Assembly: GCF_030271255.1 (NCBI RefSeq)
Contig: NZ_JASJOM010000002.1
Location: forward strand, 1-64,000
Direction: 5' to 3'
DNA: 64,000 nt
Source of the DNA: Peribacillus folii
Lineage (GTDB): Bacteria > Bacillota > Bacilli > Bacillales > DSM-1321
Shown: positions 25,140-35,305 of the stretch, in pieces
Layout of the letters: every line of letters starts with the position of its first letter
Numbering within the stretch: position 1 is the first letter of the stretch
Notes under the pieces: model-generated
The model's input: only the letters and a program-made list of their open reading frames with translations
Told to the model about the DNA's origin: nothing
Databases searched by the model: none
Translations under genes and position numbers: made by a program

Positions 25140-26471
25140 TCACTTAATGGTGACCGATCTGGATTTCGTCAAGAAGACGCTTATCCCGATTTTTTTGCAA
25201 ATCGTCAGGTAATGCATGAGCGTTAACAATACAGCTCCCGTGTTCATCCCCAGAATGATTCCCCCCATATTAAGTGAAGCCTGCGAGCCAAGGAGATACA
25301 TCATTATAAAGGCAACGATATGGGACCATACCGTGTGGATGAAAGCGTCCTTCACCAGCCCTAAGCCGATGAGATAGGCCTGCATGGGAATGACGAAGAA
25401 ATGAAAGAGAAAGTAAGGGCATAATAACTTTAAATAGTAAGTGGCTGAGGTTGAAGTGAAAAAGAGCGCTGTCAAGGGTTCGGCAAAGAAATATATGAAA
25501 AACACCGCAGGAACTCCATACAAAACGGTAAAAGACATCGATTGTTGCAATAATACCCTCAATTTTTCCTTGTCCTGTTTCTTGTGTGCGTTGGAAACAT
25601 TCGGGATGAGCATGATCATCAAGGAATGCGCGATGAAAGCTGGAAAAAAGCCGATTGTCATCGCAACTCCCGTAAGCATCCCGAAATGCTCCGTAGCTAC
25701 CACCGCCCCGAATCCTGCCGAAAGTAGTGCTGCATGAATCAAAAATGGCTGGATCGCATTCGTAATCGCATGGAAGATCCTTAACCCCATTGTGGGCAGC
25801 GATACTGCCAATAATGTCTGTCTGGCATGTTTACCGGTCGTTAGTGCGTTCGTTCCGCGGCCCATGATCCTCATTTGCAGAATGAGAAGGTTGACCAAAT
25901 AAAGAAAAACGATGAACTCACTGCCAATCAGTACAAAAAAGGCCATTAACAGCGACTTTTCCTGATTAAAATGAAATAAGTTGAAAATGAAAAAAAGCAA
26001 TCCAAATTGGACGATATCTTTTAAAAAGTTGGAAAAGGCGATTTTCCCCATTTGTTGGACGCCCATGAAATACCCTCTGGCAATGGAAGAAAAGGCGGCG
26101 ATAGGGATCAAGATGATGAGCAGCCATTTAATATAGGGATGATAACGGTCCATGATGGATGAAAAAGAAAGGATGAAGGGCATGACCACACACATGATCA
26201 AGACGACCACTGCAGCCATCTTAAGGGCATGGAAGATAAGGTTATAATGCATATTCCGTTTATTTTCCGCAACGAACTTTGATATGGAAATATGTAATTC
26301 AAGACTGGCGATTACATATATCAAAAAGAAAATGGGCAGTAGGGACATATATAAGCCCATGCCCTCTTCATGTAACTCCCTGGCTAGGATCATGTTCACC
26401 AAAAACTCGATACATTCACCGAAAAACGCTGCGACAATCAAGATGAGCGTTCCCTTATAAAAAGACTTCAT
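25140..26471 (-). CDS. SpoVB-like polysaccharide/lipid flippase (MOP superfamily)
   Basis: This is a 443-residue protein with 12-14 membrane helices, belonging to the polysaccharide transporter/MATE-like group that contains SpoVB, YtgP and MurJ relatives. It opens with the family-typical KGTLILIVAAFFGECIEF and has ARGYFMGVQQMGKIA near residue 136. These proteins flip undecaprenyl-linked sugars or related lipids; in spore formers several copies exist, so the exact role (spore cortex or envelope) is not decided by sequence. Start ATG 26471 follows GGAGTG. Confidence 0.75.
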   Translation of the reverse strand: MKSFYKGTLILIVAAFFGECIEFLVNMILARELHEEGMGLYMSLLPIFFLIYVIASLELHISISKFVAENKRNMHYNLIFHALKMAAVVVLIMCVVMPFILSFSSIMDRYHPYIKWLLIILIPIAAFSSIARGYFMGVQQMGKIAFSNFLKDIVQFGLLFFIFNLFHFNQEKSLLMAFFVLIGSEFIVFLYLVNLLILQMRIMGRGTNALTTGKHARQTLLAVSLPTMGLRIFHAITNAIQPFLIHAALLSAGFGAVVATEHFGMLTGVAMTIGFFPAFIAHSLMIMLIPNVSNAHKKQDKEKLRVLLQQSMSFTVLYGVPAVFFIYFFAEPLTALFFTSTSATYYLKLLCPYFLFHFFVIPMQAYLIGLGLVKDAFIHTVWSHIVAFIMMYLLGSQASLNMGGIILGMNTGAVLLTLMHYLTICKKIGISVFLTKSRSVTIK

Positions 26472-26752
26472 GTCGGCACACTCCTAACAAGGTGTTTCTA
26501 TATAGATATGAGACATGCCCTGGAATATTCATAACGAACACCTTCCGACTAGATGAAATCCTGGAATAACGCCATGGAATTACTGGTGTTCCATGAACCG
26601 AAATTAATAAAGATACATCAAAGGAGGGAGCTTCAATTTCCCCCTTCATCATTATCAATGTTTCATCCGTCTGTGTTTGAAAATGTGCTCTTGAATTTCG
26701 CTTTGTAATTGACGATTTATTTTGCTATCCTGTAGCAGAGGGGATGATCTTA

Positions 26753-27046
26753 ATGAAATTTACATCTATCAGTCCAGCCAATATAGATGAATTGTGCATG
26801 GCATTTGAAACCTGCCTTGCGAGGCATGACATTGCATTTAAATATGTCGACATGAGGGAAGAGGACGGAATCATATCCTTCCTATTTTGTAATGACCCGG
26901 AAGAAGCAAGGTCCGTCGAATTGGAAAGCAGCCGCTTCATAGGATTGGAAATGGATTACATAGCCAAGGAGATCTTGGAACCCATACTGCCTAGGTTGAA
27001 AGAATATGCAAATACTGAAAATCATCGATTTGGATCATTCTTTTAA
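26753..27046 (+). CDS. Hypothetical protein (97 aa)
   Basis: This is a 97-residue acidic cytosolic protein, start ATG 26753 with AGGGG upstream (an in-frame ATG 26744 overlaps the site). It alternates short strands and helices. It ends before a pair of terminators shared with the convergent rocE. No motif is recognised. Confidence 0.6.
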   Translation: MKFTSISPANIDELCMAFETCLARHDIAFKYVDMREEDGIISFLFCNDPEEARSVELESSRFIGLEMDYIAKEILEPILPRLKEYANTENHRFGSFF

Positions 27047-27105
27047 AGGTGAAATCGGTTGAACCTGCAATAAACTTGAGTATTGATATACAAGCCCCAT
27101 ATGCA

Positions 27106-27157
27106 AAAAGAAGAAGTAACCGTATGTGTGATTCAACAAGGTTACTTCTTCTTTTTG
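27106..27157 (+). terminator. Terminator
   Basis: AAAAGAAGAAGTAAC (27106-27120) pairs with GTTACTTCTTCTTTT (27141-27155). Confidence 0.8.
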
Positions 27158-27159
27158 AT

Positions 27160-27217
27160 AAGGAAAGTGAATGAATGATCAGTAAATCATACATTCACTT
27201 TCCTTCATTTTTTTTAG
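27160..27217. terminator. Terminator facing rocE
   Basis: AAGGAAAGTGAATG (27160-27173) pairs with CATTCACTTTCCTT (27192-27205). A T run to the right and an AT-rich left side allow use from both strands. It lies directly behind rocE. Confidence 0.75.
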
Positions 27218-27222
27218 CCGTA

Positions 27223-28659
27223 TTATATCACCATTTTTTTACCCTCGGTCAATTGCACTTCCTGTTGTGATGTATCTGCTTTCTTGGATTTCTTCACTTT
27301 GAAGTGATACACCGCATAACACCCTATGAAGAACGCCCCGCCGCAATATAAGGCCATACGCTGCTCAGGAACGAATGCCAAACTGATCATGACGATGCAG
27401 TTCGCTATTAAAGCAAGGATAGGAATGATCGGGTATAGCGGCACTCTGAATTTGAGATCTTCAGCCTTGCCGCCTTGGCGCACATAAGCCCTCCTAAAAG
27501 CGAGCAGGCACGCGGCAATGGCTATCCAGCCAATTTGCGCCCCAAGCCCTGCCAGGGAAAGAAGGAAAACAAATACTGTCTTAGCCGCGATGACGCTTGA
27601 TAGTAAAGACAAACCAGCGATGGCAAGTGTGATGAGCAAGGCATTGAGGGGCACGCCTCTTTTGTTTACCATACCGAGCTTCGGACTGGCCATGCCTTCC
27701 CTTGATAGCGAGTACAGCATGCGTGTCGCTGCATAAAGCCCGGAGTTGGCGACCGACAATAGTGCAATGAGAATAATGAAGTTCATGATGTCAGCCGCAT
27801 AAGGAACGCCTATACTATCCAGTACTACAACGAAAGGACTCTCGACGATTCCCGCTTTTTCTCTTGGAATCAGCGCAGATAGTACCGAAACAGAAAGTAC
27901 AAAGAAGAAAAGGGTTCTCCAAACCGTTTGTTTGATGGATTTAGGTATGACCTTTTCCGGATTTTCACTTTCTCCTGCAGCAATTCCGATCAACTCAGTG
28001 CCCTGGAAGGAAAAGTTCACTGTAATCATCGTGATAAGCAAGGCAGAAATCCCATTTGGGAAAAGCCCTTCATTGAAAAAATTCGAGAAAAACGGAGCTT
28101 CTTGTCCGCCCTTCATATCAATAAGACCAAACATGGCAGCACCGCCAACCCCGATGAACAGAATGATGGCCAATACCTTTATGCTGGAAAAAACAAACTC
28201 CGATTCGCCAAAGGCTTTTGCTGACAAAGCGTTAAGCATGAATATGAGCAATGCGAAGATTGCACACCACATCCACACGGGTGATTCCGGAAACCACCTT
28301 TGCATAAGCTGTCCTGCTGCCAGGAATTCCAAAGCAACGGTTACGGCCCAACCTAGCCAGTATAGCCACCCAATGGCAAAGCCGGTTCCGGGTCCGATGA
28401 ATTTGGTCGAATAAGTCTGGAAAGAACCGGCAACAGGCATCGCCACCGATAGTTCCCCTAGACACAGCATCGTTAAATACATGATTAAGCCGCCGACTAT
28501 GTACGATAAGATCGCACCGAGGGCACCTGCTTCATGGATGGTGTAGCCTGATCCAAGGAAAAAGCCCGTCCCAATGCATCCCCCTATTGAAATCATGAAT
28601 AAATGTCTTGCTTTCATGCTCCGTTTTAATTCATTTGGTTGATTTTCTGCTATTTTCAT
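27223..28659 (-). CDS. rocE: Amino acid permease, RocE/RocC-type
   Basis: This is a 478-residue APC-superfamily (AAT) permease with 12 membrane helices. The N-terminal ISIGGCIGTGFFLGSG is the substrate-binding unwound helix of this family, and NFSFQGTELIGIAAGE marks helix 6. Close relatives import arginine and ornithine (RocE, RocC). The arginase gene rocF lies upstream on the same strand, supporting arginine as substrate. Start ATG 28659 follows AAAGGAG. A different basic or neutral amino acid is possible. Confidence 0.75.
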   Translation of the reverse strand: MKIAENQPNELKRSMKARHLFMISIGGCIGTGFFLGSGYTIHEAGALGAILSYIVGGLIMYLTMLCLGELSVAMPVAGSFQTYSTKFIGPGTGFAIGWLYWLGWAVTVALEFLAAGQLMQRWFPESPVWMWCAIFALLIFMLNALSAKAFGESEFVFSSIKVLAIILFIGVGGAAMFGLIDMKGGQEAPFFSNFFNEGLFPNGISALLITMITVNFSFQGTELIGIAAGESENPEKVIPKSIKQTVWRTLFFFVLSVSVLSALIPREKAGIVESPFVVVLDSIGVPYAADIMNFIILIALLSVANSGLYAATRMLYSLSREGMASPKLGMVNKRGVPLNALLITLAIAGLSLLSSVIAAKTVFVFLLSLAGLGAQIGWIAIAACLLAFRRAYVRQGGKAEDLKFRVPLYPIIPILALIANCIVMISLAFVPEQRMALYCGGAFFIGCYAVYHFKVKKSKKADTSQQEVQLTEGKKMVI

Positions 28660-28780
28660 TGAAAAACTCCTTTACCTGATGGGTGCAAACGGTTTCATTT
28701 ATGCTAGAACGGTAGTAGGGAATATGTGTTTTTCCATGCACATGTGCAAAAGCTTGATTTTGAATCTAAGTTGCTATTGA

Positions 28781-28942
28781 ATTCCCTCGGATAAGAAATC
28801 AATCTGCATTCCGGGCATTGCATACGATCCCGGTGCAGAGTTCATATCGATAGCGCCATTCTATAAAGAAAAGGAAGCCAAGCGTCAGGAAATCAGGGAT
28901 GCGGAATTTGATCCTTCTATGCTCATCCATCAAGCATCGTAA
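28781..28942 (+). pseudogene. Relic of a coding gene, C-terminal fragment
   Basis: An open frame without start codon spans 28781-28942 on the forward strand. It reads like a genuine protein end: IPGIAYDPGAEFISIAPFY, then a charged helix EKEAKRQEIRD, ending at TAA. A hairpin and T run follow. There is no room for a start before the upstream stop at 28778-28780. It lies in the gap between rocE and rocF, opposite to both. It may be what is left of a third gene. The family is not recognised. Confidence 0.5.
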
Positions 28943-29023
28943 CGAAGCATGGGCTTTTTTCAATGGAGGATCCATGAATGAAAGCTTACTATATTCCTCT
29001 TGGTTGTTTTCTATGAATTTGTC

Positions 29024-29977
29024 TTATTTAACATCTGCCAGTAAATCAGCCGTAATGAAATGATCCTCTGCTCCGTATAATAGTTTTTCGCCAAGCAGGG
29101 AGCCCACTAATGCCACTGCCACTTCAGCCGTTTTATTATGCTCGTCCAAAATCGGGTTGATTTCTACGAATTCCGCCGAGGTGATGATATTGGCTTCAGC
29201 CAGCATTTCCATCGCAAGGTGGCTCTCACGGTAGCTGATTCCTCCCATTACAGGTGTACCCACTCCAGGTGCATCATCTGGGTCAAGTCCATCAAGGTCC
29301 AAAGATAAATGAACAAGATCCGCACGTTCCTTCAGGTAGCTAATCGATTCTTCCATCACTCTGGTCATGCCCATTCTATCAATCTCGTGCATGGTAAAAA
29401 CTTTAATCCCTTTTTCTCTGATCAATTCTTTTTCCCCTTGATCCAAGGAACGGGCACCAATGATGACGATATTCTCCGGTTTCACCTTAGGGGAGTATCC
29501 GCCAATGTTGGTAAGGGCAGGGTGGCCAAGACCCAAACTTACTGCAAGGGACATGCCGTGTATATTTCCCGACGGGGAGGTTTCTGCGGTGTTTAAATCC
29601 CCATGCGCATCGTACCAAATGACGCCTAAGTTCTCCGAATGCTTTGCCAAACCAGCCAATGTGCCAATGGCAATGCTGTGATCTCCGCCTAATACTAACG
29701 GAAAGCGGTTCGATTGGATGACTTCATCCACTTTTTGGCTCAGTTTTTCATTGCCTTCCGCAACATCTTGCAGGTTCTTCAAATTGGTGTCTGAATCGCT
29801 TTGTGCTCTTTCTTGTATTTCCACTTTGATATCGCCTTCATCACGAACAGTATAGCCTATGTTTTCAAGTCTCTCGCTCAATCCTGCATATCTAATGGCA
29901 CTAGGGCCCATATCGACTCCTCTTCGTGTCTGGCCAAGATCCATCGGAACTCCAATTATAGATATTTCTTTCTTCAT
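29024..29977 (-). CDS. rocF: Arginase
   Basis: Arginase hydrolyses arginine to ornithine and urea using a two-manganese centre. The 317-residue protein has all metal-binding motifs: GGDHS (about 97), DAHGD (about 122) and SLDLDGLDP (about 230), with the closing ITSAEFVEINP. It is about 20 residues longer than B. subtilis RocF, mainly by a loop near residues 55-75. The start is behind GGGGAG. rocE lies 364 bases downstream on the same strand. No rocD or rocR is in the window. Confidence 0.92.
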   Translation of the reverse strand: MKKEISIIGVPMDLGQTRRGVDMGPSAIRYAGLSERLENIGYTVRDEGDIKVEIQERAQSDSDTNLKNLQDVAEGNEKLSQKVDEVIQSNRFPLVLGGDHSIAIGTLAGLAKHSENLGVIWYDAHGDLNTAETSPSGNIHGMSLAVSLGLGHPALTNIGGYSPKVKPENIVIIGARSLDQGEKELIREKGIKVFTMHEIDRMGMTRVMEESISYLKERADLVHLSLDLDGLDPDDAPGVGTPVMGGISYRESHLAMEMLAEANIITSAEFVEINPILDEHNKTAEVAVALVGSLLGEKLLYGAEDHFITADLLADVK

Positions 29978-30866
29978 GAATGATTCTCCCCTTTCATTTT
30001 TCTCCCCTAGTATAAGGGGAAAAGGATAGATGACTCAACTCGACATTTTTTTGAATATTTATACGATTGGGAAAAGGGTGACATCCATAGGGGGAAAGGC
30101 TCGTTTTTCAGTTTGAGGAAAACAAGGGAATTCGGGTATGAATTGGGATGAAATAAGATGAAATTTGACTTTTTTCGGTCTTGGAACTTCCAGGATGATT
30201 GTCGCATTTTATTCCAGTATGGACATTTCAAGCAGCCTCGACTCTAATTTGAACACTTCATTTATTCATAAATTGATGCAATGATTAGAAAAATCCATGG
30301 AAGGATTTTCAAATTTTATTGGAATATAGTAAGAATGACATGAAAAATGTGGTTTTTCATGTCATTTCACTTTGTCACTATAATGATTTTTATGAATTTT
30401 TTGATTAATGAACCGACACGAAAACAAGTGTGTCCTGATAACAAATATGCGTAATAAAGCAAGAAATGGATAGATGTGCACATGAATAGTAGCTTTTGGA
30501 CCATTGCAGCCTGTGAAATTGTGCTCAAACTAAATGAATAAATGGTTGATGCTTTCATAATCACAAAAGCCGGTTTTCTTTCCTTAAAGAATTAGGGATC
30601 AAGCTTAAAAAAGAACCAATTACTGTGTGCCCAATCGAGGGTACCAATGAGGAATGAAAGATTTTCACAAGGGTTGTGATCAATTGCGCTTCCTTTTGCA
30701 AATTGAAATTATGAAAGAACTGCTTCCTGTAAATATTTAAAAAATTTTTTTTCGCTGAAAAGCGGCCGCATGATTTTTAACAAACCCGCTGCCCTTTCCA
30801 TTACCACATGATCGAACGGCTTTGGTACAATAGCTTAATTGAATACTGTGTAAAGGGAGCGATTTC
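29978..30866. other. Long intergenic region upstream of rocF (889 bp)
   Basis: No gene. It serves divergent starts (rocF leftward, 30867 gene rightward). A hairpin ATGAAAAA/TTTTTCAT lies at about 30339-30361. I looked for a sigma-54 (-24/-12) promoter and found no convincing GG...GC pair. Confidence 0.45.
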
Positions 30867-31760
30867 TTGGAAACCTTTCAAAGGGAAATGAACCATGATC
30901 GAAATGAGTCAAGATATTCAAGGTGGAAACAACACCGTAACCAAGTTACCCATTTATTTGAAGCCGTGATGTCGAAGGAAGCGATGATTGAAAAAGTGGC
31001 GATCATTGGTGCCGGGAATTGCGACGATCTGGATCTGGTCTATCTTGCCGCCCGATGCCGATCCATTTATTTATTTGATATAGATCAAGAAAGCATGGAA
31101 AAGGGCATAAAGAATTTGCCTGAGCTGGCCCGAAAAAAAATCAAGCTTGTTAAAATCAATGTCACTGGTCTCGATACAATCGGTTTTGATGAAAATCTAT
31201 CTTCGATGTTGAATCGAGGTCAAAAAGCGACGTCCATCATTCATTATGTGAGGGAAATCGAAAATCAGCTAAGCCAGCTTTCCGAACAGCTTTTCGCTGA
31301 GTATTACGATGAATTTGACATTGTAGCGACGTCTGCGATTTACACGCAGCTTTTTTATAACTGGGCCATGGATCTGCTTGCTGAACAGGCGGACACCTAT
31401 CTGGAAAACGATCTGGAACAGATAAAAGAGGGTTTCCTGGATTTAAGGGATGAGATCGTACGTACATTGAATCATTCCTTGTCCAAATGTATTAAGCAAA
31501 GGGGATATTATCTTACTTGGTCGGATATGTTGAAGATTGAGCCCGAGTATGGTGACACCATCAATCAGGGCATTAATGCCATTTTCACCTTGGCGGCCAA
31601 CGTAGGCTATGGAGCGGCATTGATCGGTTTGAAAGCATTCATGGATGAAGTCGATCAAAGCCAATTATCCCTGACATATTGGCCGTGGGATTTTAATGCG
31701 GATAAACAGTACTTGACCATGGGGGCAATCGGCAGGATGCATGGAAACGGTAGAAGCTGA
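30867..31760 (+). CDS. Hypothetical protein with Rossmann-like methyltransferase start
   Basis: This is a 297-residue soluble protein. Near residues 45-55 a hydrophobic strand followed by GAGNCDDLDL resembles motif I of SAM-dependent methyltransferases, and IYLFDID about 20 residues later matches the acidic motif II. The C-terminal half is mainly helical. TTG 30867 has AAAGGGAG seven bases upstream. A terminator follows. Class I methyltransferase is likely; the substrate is unknown. Confidence 0.55.
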   Translation: METFQREMNHDRNESRYSRWKQHRNQVTHLFEAVMSKEAMIEKVAIIGAGNCDDLDLVYLAARCRSIYLFDIDQESMEKGIKNLPELARKKIKLVKINVTGLDTIGFDENLSSMLNRGQKATSIIHYVREIENQLSQLSEQLFAEYYDEFDIVATSAIYTQLFYNWAMDLLAEQADTYLENDLEQIKEGFLDLRDEIVRTLNHSLSKCIKQRGYYLTWSDMLKIEPEYGDTINQGINAIFTLAANVGYGAALIGLKAFMDEVDQSQLSLTYWPWDFNADKQYLTMGAIGRMHGNGRS

Positions 31761-31773
31761 AAATGCAAGACCA

Positions 31774-31810
31774 AAGGACATAAGCGCATGTATGCTTATG
31801 TTCTTTTTTG
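31774..31810 (+). terminator. Intrinsic terminator
   Basis: AGGACATAAGC pairs with GCTTATGTTCT around gcatgtat, followed by Ts. Confidence 0.8.
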
Positions 31811-31944
31811 GTACTCAACTTCTTTCCAAGGAAGGAGGCGAATATTTTAAAAGCGGTTAAATAGATGAAAAGTATAAAAAAACGACAAAATCATTAACTA
31901 TATGTCTAATGATTTTCCCATAAGAGATGGATAAAATGAATCTA

Positions 31945-31963
31945 TTGAAAACTGAATTTTCAA
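31945..31963. promoter_or_regulatory. Palindrome, possible operator of the amide catabolic operon
   Basis: TTGAAAA, a 5-base spacer and TTTTCAA form a perfect dyad 77 bases before the operon start. The form suits a dimeric repressor or activator. No matching regulator gene is adjacent. Confidence 0.35.
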
Positions 31964-32039
31964 ATTCGTTAAAGGGGCGTCGATAAAACGGAAAAGGAAT
32001 GGGGAAATATAGGTTGAGCAAATATGAAGGGGTGGGAAC

Positions 32040-33659
32040 TTGATAGCTGATATTGTGTTCGTGAACGGTGAGGTCATTACAGTCGATCGCGAAAATTCCG
32101 TAGCTGAGGCCATGGCAGTAAAAGGAAATCTTATCTCGGCGGTTGGAAGGAATCAGGAAATGGATGCTTTTATCGGTGAAAATACGAAAGTGGTTGATTT
32201 GCAAGGGAAATCGTTACTCCCGGGGTTCATAGATTCACATATTCACCTCATATTGTATGGTGTCAATCAGCTGGCAGTGAGCTGTAAAGCGGACCACATT
32301 GGATCCATCGCCGATTTGTTAGTTGATTTGAAAAAGCAAGCAGCAACAATCCCGACCGGTGAATGGATTCGGGCCTGGGGATTCAATGAAACCGCGATGA
32401 AAGAAAAACGATACCCGACGCTTTCTGAGTTGGATGCCATTTCAGAAAACCACCCAATCATGATAACCCGGACATGCAGCCATATAAGTGTGGTGAACCG
32501 AAAGGCGTTACAGCTAGCAGGGCTTGCCGAAGAAACGGTGAATCCTAGTGGAGGAATCATTGAAAAGGATGAGGATGGACGGATTACTGGCAAACTCATC
32601 GAAACGGCTCATATGAGGATGGCCAGCATTGCTGGTTATACGGTAAGGGAACTGGAGGAGGCAGTGAAAATCGCTTCGGAGCATTTCATTGCCTCAGGGA
32701 TAACCAGCATTCACGAAGCTGGTGCACATGGCCCTGAAAGCTTCCGGATCATGCAGCAAGCCGTTAAACGGAATGATATCCGTGTCCGCATTTATGCGAT
32801 GATCGGTGCATTGAATCAATCGCATGAATTCGTCAATAAAATGGTTGCCTCGGGTGTCGTGACCGGAACGGGTGACGAAAGATTCAAAATCGGCCCGGCA
32901 AAATTGTTTACGGACGGCAGCAGCACCGGTCCGACCATAGCCACAAGGGAACCTTATTCAAGTGATCCTGGCAATTTCGGCATGCTTTATTACACGGAAG
33001 AGGAAATTTATCAGGTGCTGGGCGATGCACATGATAAAGGCTATCAAATCACGGTGCATGCTCAAGGTGACAAAGCGATAGAAATGTATATCAATTGTGT
33101 GGAAAGGGCTTTGAAAGAATCTCCAAGAAAGGATCATAGGCATCGGATCGAGCATGCAGGAATATCGACGCCCGATTTGCAGCGAAAGATGAAGGAACTT
33201 GGCATCATCCCCGTCCCCAATCCGCCATTCCCTTATGAATTCGGCGATATATATATCGAGCATTATGGCGATCGGGTGAACCATATGTATGCCGCACGTG
33301 ATTATATCACCGAAGGCATCATCGCCGCGGCTGGTTCCGATGCTCCCGTTACGGATCATAACCCTATATTGGGCATACATGTTGCAGTCAATAGAAAAAG
33401 CAGGTCGGGTGCGAACATAGGGACGAAACAATCGATTGGGGTTATGGAGGCGATCAGGCTTTATACATGGAATGGCGCTTTTGCTAGTTTCGATGAAGCT
33501 ATCAAAGGCAGCATCGAGGTGGGGAAACTGGCCGATTTAATCGTTTTGAATGATGCCATTTTAAAGGTCAAGGCCCATGAAATAAAGGATGTAAAAGTGG
33601 AAACGACGATATTGAATGGAGAGGTCGTCTATCATAGCGAAACTTTGGTAGAAATATAA
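32040..33659 (+). CDS. YtcJ-like amidohydrolase
   Basis: This is a 539-residue metal-dependent amidohydrolase of the YtcJ/N-substituted formamide deformylase type. Zinc ligands visible are HIH in PGFIDSHIHL (about 64-72), His in TVHAQGDKA (about 340), RHRIEHAG (about 365) and GSDAPV (about 430). Such enzymes cleave amide bonds of N-substituted or ring substrates. TTG 32040 has a purine-rich AAGGGGTGGG upstream. It is the first gene of an operon with an M20 hydrolase, a transporter and a nitrilase-like enzyme. Confidence 0.8.
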   Translation: MIADIVFVNGEVITVDRENSVAEAMAVKGNLISAVGRNQEMDAFIGENTKVVDLQGKSLLPGFIDSHIHLILYGVNQLAVSCKADHIGSIADLLVDLKKQAATIPTGEWIRAWGFNETAMKEKRYPTLSELDAISENHPIMITRTCSHISVVNRKALQLAGLAEETVNPSGGIIEKDEDGRITGKLIETAHMRMASIAGYTVRELEEAVKIASEHFIASGITSIHEAGAHGPESFRIMQQAVKRNDIRVRIYAMIGALNQSHEFVNKMVASGVVTGTGDERFKIGPAKLFTDGSSTGPTIATREPYSSDPGNFGMLYYTEEEIYQVLGDAHDKGYQITVHAQGDKAIEMYINCVERALKESPRKDHRHRIEHAGISTPDLQRKMKELGIIPVPNPPFPYEFGDIYIEHYGDRVNHMYAARDYITEGIIAAAGSDAPVTDHNPILGIHVAVNRKSRSGANIGTKQSIGVMEAIRLYTWNGAFASFDEAIKGSIEVGKLADLIVLNDAILKVKAHEIKDVKVETTILNGEVVYHSETLVEI

Positions 33660-33750
33660 TGAAGCGGAAAAATCTTGAACAACCAAGATCTTCACTTTTA
33701 ATTCCGCGCATGACTGATGGAGCATGTAACCATGAAGGGGGCTATTCGCT

Positions 33751-34983
33751 ATGAAAAAACAAAAGGTATTAATTGATGGCAACAGGCTGAGTCGCACGCT
33801 TGAGGAATTCGCCGATTTTGGACGCACGGAAAATAATGGAGTTACAAGGTTAGCCCTTTCGGAGGAAGACCGGAAAGTCCGTGATTATTTTTGCTCCTGT
33901 TGCAAGGAGTTGGGGATGACCATTCAGGTAGATGATATGGGGAATATTTACGCTACCTTGGCAGGACGTGAAAAAATACCGCCTATCGTGATGGGATCAC
34001 ATATGGATACCGTTAAAAAGGGCGGACGGTTCGATGGGATATTGGGTGTAGCTGCGGGTCTTGAGGTCGTTCGGACTTTGGTGGAAAACAATATCCAGCC
34101 TAAAATCCCGATCATGATCGTCAATTTTACAAATGAAGAAGGAGCCCGATTCGAACCCTCCATGATGTCATCGGGCGTTCTTTCCGGTAAATTTGAAAAG
34201 TCGCTGATGCTGCAAAAGACGGATAATGAAGGGACCTCCTTCGAAAACGCTTTGCATGCAATAGGATACGCAGGGGATGAATCTGCACGTTTAAAGGAAG
34301 CGACGGCATTTTTAGAGCTGCATATAGAGCAAGGCCCCATTCTGGAGCGGGAATCATTAACGGTTGGTGTCGTTGAATGTGTCCTCGGGATGGTTTGCTA
34401 TGAAATTGAAGTCACTGGGGAATCCGATCATGCGGGAACCACTCCGATGGATATGAGAAAGGATGCCTTCTTCACCGCCAATAGCCTGATCTTGGACGCG
34501 CGGCAAAAGTTAGCGGGGCTTCATGACGAGTTGGTATTCACGATGGGAAGGGTCAATGTGTTTCCCAATATCCATACGGTCATCCCCAATAAAGTGGTAT
34601 TTTCATTAGAAGCAAGGCATAAAGACGCTAATGTCATCAAACAGGTAGAGGAAATCATTGCGGGTCTTGCGACAACAAAAGGTATTGATGGTTGTACCGT
34701 TCAAGTGAAGAAATTATGGGACAGGAATACGGTATGGTTCGACGAATCAATTTGCGATTTGCTGGAACAATCGACCCTTTCACTTGGGCTGCCTTATAAA
34801 AGGATGGTTAGCGGAGCCGGACATGACGCCCAGTTTATAGCCAGTTATATTCCGACAGCCATGATTTTCGTTCCAAGTGTTAATGGAAAAAGTCATTGTG
34901 AAGAAGAGCTCACCACATGGGAGGATTGTGAAAAAGGAGCCAATATCCTGCTGGAGACGGTCCTTACGATGCAATCCACATAA
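33751..34983 (+). CDS. M20 family carbamoylase/allantoate-amidohydrolase-type hydrolase
   Basis: This is a 410-residue binuclear zinc hydrolase of the N-carbamoyl-L-amino acid hydrolase, allantoate amidohydrolase and beta-ureidopropionase group. The metal ligands are in GSHMDTVKKGGRFDG (about 83-97), NEEGARF (about 127) and ELHIEQGP (about 191), with SGAGHDAQF near 350. The dimerisation insert (GESDHAGTTPMDMR) is present. Enzymes of this group release ammonia and CO2 from carbamoyl or ureido nitrogen. Start ATG 33751 follows AAGGGGG. Confidence 0.82.
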   Translation: MKKQKVLIDGNRLSRTLEEFADFGRTENNGVTRLALSEEDRKVRDYFCSCCKELGMTIQVDDMGNIYATLAGREKIPPIVMGSHMDTVKKGGRFDGILGVAAGLEVVRTLVENNIQPKIPIMIVNFTNEEGARFEPSMMSSGVLSGKFEKSLMLQKTDNEGTSFENALHAIGYAGDESARLKEATAFLELHIEQGPILERESLTVGVVECVLGMVCYEIEVTGESDHAGTTPMDMRKDAFFTANSLILDARQKLAGLHDELVFTMGRVNVFPNIHTVIPNKVVFSLEARHKDANVIKQVEEIIAGLATTKGIDGCTVQVKKLWDRNTVWFDESICDLLEQSTLSLGLPYKRMVSGAGHDAQFIASYIPTAMIFVPSVNGKSHCEEELTTWEDCEKGANILLETVLTMQST

Positions 34984-35104
34984 GTGGCGGCACAAGCTAA
35001 AGACTTTGAGGGACAAGGAAGCTTTCTGCCATCAGTCATGGGGAAAGAATGTATGCTGATGGCGGTTCATCTTGGCAGAGAACCTATAACAGGGAGGGTA
35101 CAAT

Positions 35105-35305
35105 TTGAATGCTATCAAACTATTGCTTTTTGTTCCATTTATAGGGTTTCTGGGTTTATTGTCCTTTGCCAATAAAGTGGAACCGTACATTTTGGGCATG
35201 CCATTTTTGTTATTTTGGGTCGCTTTTTGGATGGTCTTGGCATCCGTGATCTTAATGATCGTGTATAAGTTTGATCCAGATAACGAAGGGAGTGATTCCG
35301 AGTGA
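35105..35305 (+). CDS. DUF3311 small membrane protein, transporter partner
   Basis: This 66-residue protein has two membrane helices and the DUF3311 shape. It overlaps the start of the sodium:solute symporter gene by four bases (GTGA). DUF3311 proteins are found as small accessory subunits next to SSS-type transporters. TTG 35105 is behind GGAGGG. It probably works as a complex with the downstream symporter. Confidence 0.8.
   Translation: MNAIKLLLFVPFIGFLGLLSFANKVEPYILGMPFLLFWVAFWMVLASVILMIVYKFDPDNEGSDSE

Noticed and set aside
29978..30866. Sigma-54 promoter for rocF as in B. subtilis roc genes
   Set aside because: No convincing -24/-12 GG-GC pair was found by eye.
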